From Helicoverpa zea (lineage: Eukaryota > Arthropoda > Insecta > Lepidoptera > Noctuidae), in the NCBI RefSeq assembly GCF_022581195.2, contig NC_061459.1:10974001-11038000 (forward strand): a stretch of 64,000 nt of DNA. Reading direction: 5' to 3'. A program made the position numbers and the translations under genes. Below are positions 60,401 to 64,000 of the stretch, in pieces. The notes under the pieces are model-generated. The model had not been told where the DNA came from and did not search any database. It saw only the letters and a list, made by a program, of their open reading frames with translations. Numbering within the stretch: position 1 is the stretch's first letter; each line of letters starts with the position of its first letter.

Positions 60401-63400
60401 GGTTCGGTTCTAATTTCCTTTTTGCTCAATTAAAGTTTATTAGAGGGGTAAGTAAATACTTAGTGACAAAGTTTAAGACGTCATCTGTACAAATTGAAAC
60501 AGTGTTAAAGAGCCGTACGATTATTTTGTCAATAGCCTTTGATGTTATCAATTGTCGATAAATATTTTACACACAGATAGTACTTAGGTACTTAAGTTTT
60601 CGGGTAATGTATGATACACGTACTACTAGACCGCCTTACATTTTATTTCAGTAATCTCGCCTGAAAGTTTATTAATTTACTAAAAACACATAAAGATATC
60701 TACAAAGAAACTCACAACCTTCTTTGTTCCTACATCCCCAATATAAACACCACATTTACTAGACACACCAGTATGTATTCCATCCCTACCTTTTGATACA
60801 TCTAAACCCTTAATTACCTTACGGCGCCCATGGGAAATGATCCCGTGATTTATTTGTTACTGAGACAATTTAGTATTGCGCATTTAATTATAAAATACCC
60901 ATCAGTTACACTCGGGTGCATATGAAACGATTGCTGTTTTATCACTGTATGCAAACGTTACAAAAGTAAATTAACTCAATTTTTCCGACTGCGGAAATAT
61001 ATGCGAGATACATTTAATTTCTAACGCCTTACACTACAATTTCTACAGATAAATATAGAACCTGACAAAGAGAATTAAACAAAAAAGAATTAAACTAAAA
61101 CTAGCAAAAAAATATTTAATTAATCCTACCAAAAAACCATTTTCTTCGCGCAATTCTAGTCAAACCAGTTCCAAACAGAATAAGGGGACCACAGACGTTC
61201 CTGACACATTAGCGAAAAAAAATCTCGACTCTTTTAATTACTATTCCGTCGGACAAGCCACGCCACAGCCAGGCACTGACCGGCCTTTAATTTTATGCTG
61301 TAATTAGTTTTTTTTTTCTTCATTAATATCCTGGGATATTAGTTTAGGAGTGACAGCTTATTAGCTGCTAAAACGTCTCAATATCAGGGATTAGGGTAAA
61401 TGTTGGGAATGATAGGTTTGTGAAATCAGTGACATTTAAGTTGATTTAAAAAATATAGTCGATGATTGAAAATGTGAGAGGAGAATGGTGAGCAATGACA
61501 CCGTAGACATTTTTGGAATTTCAATCGCAAAATATTATTGTTGAATAAATAAAACAAAATTAATTTAAAAGAAGGTTATTTAGTTCATAAATAAGAGACG
61601 CAAATCTAGACATTTCTATTGCATAACATGTAGCTCACGTCCGTGTTATGATTAGTTCTTGCAAGCAATAGCCAGAGGCGTCCGTCGATAAAGTCAATAC
61701 GATACTGTCGTTATAAATAGCCGACACTGTTCCGAGGAAACATTGTGTACAATACCTGTTATGCTGAAGTGTAATTATTTCACATAATATATAAGGACAC
61801 GCAACATCCAGTTTTGTATTTTCATAATTTCACGAAGAATTATTTTCACAACTTCCTTGTGTGAAGCCAAGATTTAGTTTTAATTAAAATTATTTAGCAA
61901 AGTGCAAGCAAAGGCACGAGATTTTTTTTGGTCCGTCATGTCGCGTATACACAGACTTTAATTTAATGCATATTTCAGAGAAATGGCAGCAAAACAAAAT
62001 ATACTTATCTAAATGAAATCATAAATTAACCGAATACTACCAATTGCACCTCCATTATCTGGCCTCAGATAAATTTCAGTACGAAAACTGGGAATAAATT
62101 GAAAGGCAATGATCATTTTCTCCCACGCCTCCCCAGTTTGTTTATGGCCATCTAAAACTGAACGGCTACATCAGAGCGGAGTACCAGGCTATCATGGGCC
62201 GGCAGAGGTGTGCAGCGGTCGTTTACATTTTCAATTGCGTCTGGACTCGCGGCCTAGGGCGGTGCATTAACATAATTGCAGCCACTATATTGATTGGCCA
62301 GCTTGCGGGCAAGGTACTCTGTAGATGCTACCAATTGCCGTGTAGCTCCGGATTGTTAAGGCTATTCTCCGGGGATTAGATGTTATGTACCTGCTTGTAC
62401 TACTTGTTGTCTTCGCGATCTTTTTCTAGGTTAAGAGCCAGTCGTTGTTTTTCTCTATTCCTTTGTTTTAATTGTGTTGGACTGTTTTGTTTAAGAAATG
62501 TAACAAAGGCAGATGACAAATCACTTTGATACACAATAAAAAGCTGCCAGACTGCCACAATCATTAAGAACTTTTTATTGGTCAGCTTTTGTCCAACTCT
62601 ATCAAGTACAAAAAACTGCAACATGGCATGACTATTCGGGAACGCTAGCCAACCTTTACAAAATACAGCAAAACATATTCATCAAATAAAATTTACGTCG
62701 ACAACTCCATTCAATTTCCTGTTTGGCGCAGATCGGTAGGCGTACCGTCCGTCAGTAGCGGACGGTGGCAGCGAGATATGATCACGACCAACATTACGGG
62801 ACCGGCTTAACATAATAGCTGCTTTAGTCTTTCTATCGCGAAATTGAATTATTTCAATAACAGCCCTACGGTTGTTTAAGTCTAATCGCTTTTGGAACGG
62901 TAATGGTAAGCGCTTTATTTTGTGTGTACGATTTTTGGCGCGGCAAAAAGGTCATATTTACTGGTAATTCTATTACGGCGCGGTGTTTGAATTAGAAATG
63001 AAAACTTAATTTACATTTAAAGATGTGATTTATAGACTTCGATAAAATAATTTGCTTAACTTGACGAATACATTAAAGATCCAATTATAAAGCTTAATAA
63101 AAATTTATAATCAAACGGCAAACGAACGAAAGTGCCTTCAGAAATATTTTTTCAAATTATTTGAGCAGCGCAGTCAGCGATTTTGGATCAAATTGTCGGA
63201 AGGTATCTGAATAGGGGAGAAATTACTGAGAACGATCCGACTCCAAAGTGCTCATAAACGCTGATCTTCTTTTTGTTATTTTAGCAGTATCAGCATCGAC
63301 ATCGCCATTTTAAAGGATATCAGCCAATGCAAAAATGTAGATTAAAAGTAGGAAACTGGATAAAAGTGATGTCAACAATAATAATATCCTTTAAAGAAAA

Positions 63401-63600
63401 ATCTGTTTCACGTTGCAAATTGAGTGCACGTGGGATTTAAATGCCAATTTGATTTATTTATTTTGCTCGTGTAGGTGTATTGAAATGTGAAACTTAATAT
63501 AGTTACTACCGGTTTATTTTTATTCTTTGAGATTAATATCTACATGATTATTTGAAAATATGTGCACAGCATCTTAGCATCTGCAAAGTATTAAAAACCA
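54477..63600 (+). other. Intron, mostly featureless
   Basis: A C9 tract (55811-55819), a donor-like ACG|GTAAGTAT at 56662 without acceptor, the ratchet candidate at 59215, and GC-richer patches at 59660-60050, 62040-62370 and 62690-62980 are all I see. Frames of 105 codons (minus, 59620-59937) and 61 codons (plus, 62194) lie in these patches without motif or splice support. Confidence 0.5.
59198..59221 (+). other. Possible second ratchet splice point
   Basis: AATATTCTTTTGTTTCAG ends at 59215 and is followed directly by GTACGT at 59216-59221. The site is about 14 kb into the intron that follows the 44924-45124 exon, on the same strand. GTACGT is a weaker donor than GTAAGT or GTGAGT. The downstream sequence is not a coding exon in the required phase, since GGT-ACG-TAA stops immediately, so only the zero-length reading is possible for this gene frame. 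Confidence 0.35.
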
Positions 63601-63709
63601 CCCTGTATCCTAAATACACAGAATTATATAAAATAAATAACTAAATAAAAAGCCTTTATTGTTGAATCTGATACAGAATGTTTACAATCTTTGTAACTAC
63701 AGTCTGCAA

Positions 63710-64000
63710 TTATTCAACTTGTCTTACGACAAAGGCCTCCTCCAGAGTTTTCCATTCCGTTCTATTTTTGGCTGTACGACTCCATGTAGGGCCCGCCACT
63801 CCTTTGAGGTCATCCTCCCATCTTTTGGTTGGTCTGCCTCTGCTTCTCCTGCCGTCTAGCGGGCACCACTCGGTTACCAGCCTAGTCCATTTTTCCTGTT
63901 TTTCTCTTGCCATGTGTCCTGCCCACCTCCACTTTAGTTCTTTGTAAGCTATGTATGCATCCTTGAATTTAGTTAAACTTTTAATATCTGTTAGGACAGA
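63710..64000 (-). pseudogene. C-terminus of an RTE-type endonuclease-reverse transcriptase, cut by window end
   Basis: The minus-strand frame is open from the window end to TAA at 63710-63712, giving 96 residues. It contains the conserved tail of insect RTE-type LINE proteins: KWRWAGHMAR, then TEWCPLDGRRSRGRP, RWEDDL, AGPTW and WKTLEEAF. This tail follows the reverse transcriptase domain, which would lie beyond 64000. AATAAA (minus, 63655-63660) and an A/T-rich tail to about 63620 mark the 3' end. No frameshift or stop is seen in the visible part, so whether the whole copy is active cannot be judged. It is probably a separate insertion in the host intron, in antisense orientation to the gene. 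Confidence 0.85.

Overview
The window looks like animal, very probably lepidopteran (moth or butterfly), nuclear DNA. It is AT-rich and has almost no coding sequence. It is sprinkled with repeats whose end sequences I recognise from moth and butterfly genomes: an RTE-type LINE tail ending in (GAT)n, tRNA-derived SINEs, Helitron-like pieces ending in CTAG after a hairpin, MITEs and long foldbacks. Family names are from memory; no search was run.

Most or all of the window seems to lie in the giant introns of one plus-strand gene. The clearest exon is a GC-rich 201-nt coding exon at 44924-45124, with a good acceptor and donor and phase 1 at both ends. A second likely exon is 45 nt at 26169-26213, also phase 1-1. 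It reads ESQQNGDDCSYSYI and joins in frame to the 201-nt exon. Its first six bases, GTGAGT, are themselves a 5' splice site directly after a T10-GCAG acceptor, so it could be respliced out, as described for the Drosophila Ubx microexons. A 6-nt candidate microexon (7689-7694) and a possible zero-length ratchet splice point (59215/59216) fit the same long-intron picture. The encoded stretch is a disordered Ser/Gly/Asp/Thr-rich segment. The spaced pattern SGLS...TLTDS recalls the cytoplasmic region of teneurins, but that identity is a guess.

Layout: 1-6 kb, intron with a 231-bp MITE and GC-rich islands. 6-7.3 kb, an RTE tail with target duplication and a foldback element carrying a nested MITE. 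7.3-24.4 kb, intron with two Helitron-like pieces, a small inverted-repeat element and one unexplained 153-codon ORF. 24.4-25.8 kb, a repeat cluster with a perfect 115-bp inverted repeat. 26.2 kb, the 45-nt exon. 26.2-44.9 kb, intron with a third Helitron-like piece, a candidate POU site and a tRNA-derived SINE. 44.9-45.1 kb, the main exon. 45.1-64 kb, intron with a SINE that has a 12-bp target duplication, a second very large inverted repeat (156/157 bp arms), and the 3' end of a minus-strand RTE-type reverse transcriptase running off the end.

No rRNA, intact tRNA, CRISPR array, promoter or bacterial-type operon was seen. The most interesting signals concern splicing (self-removable microexon, ratchet points) and two nearly perfect long inverted repeats that would form dsRNA if the intron is transcribed.
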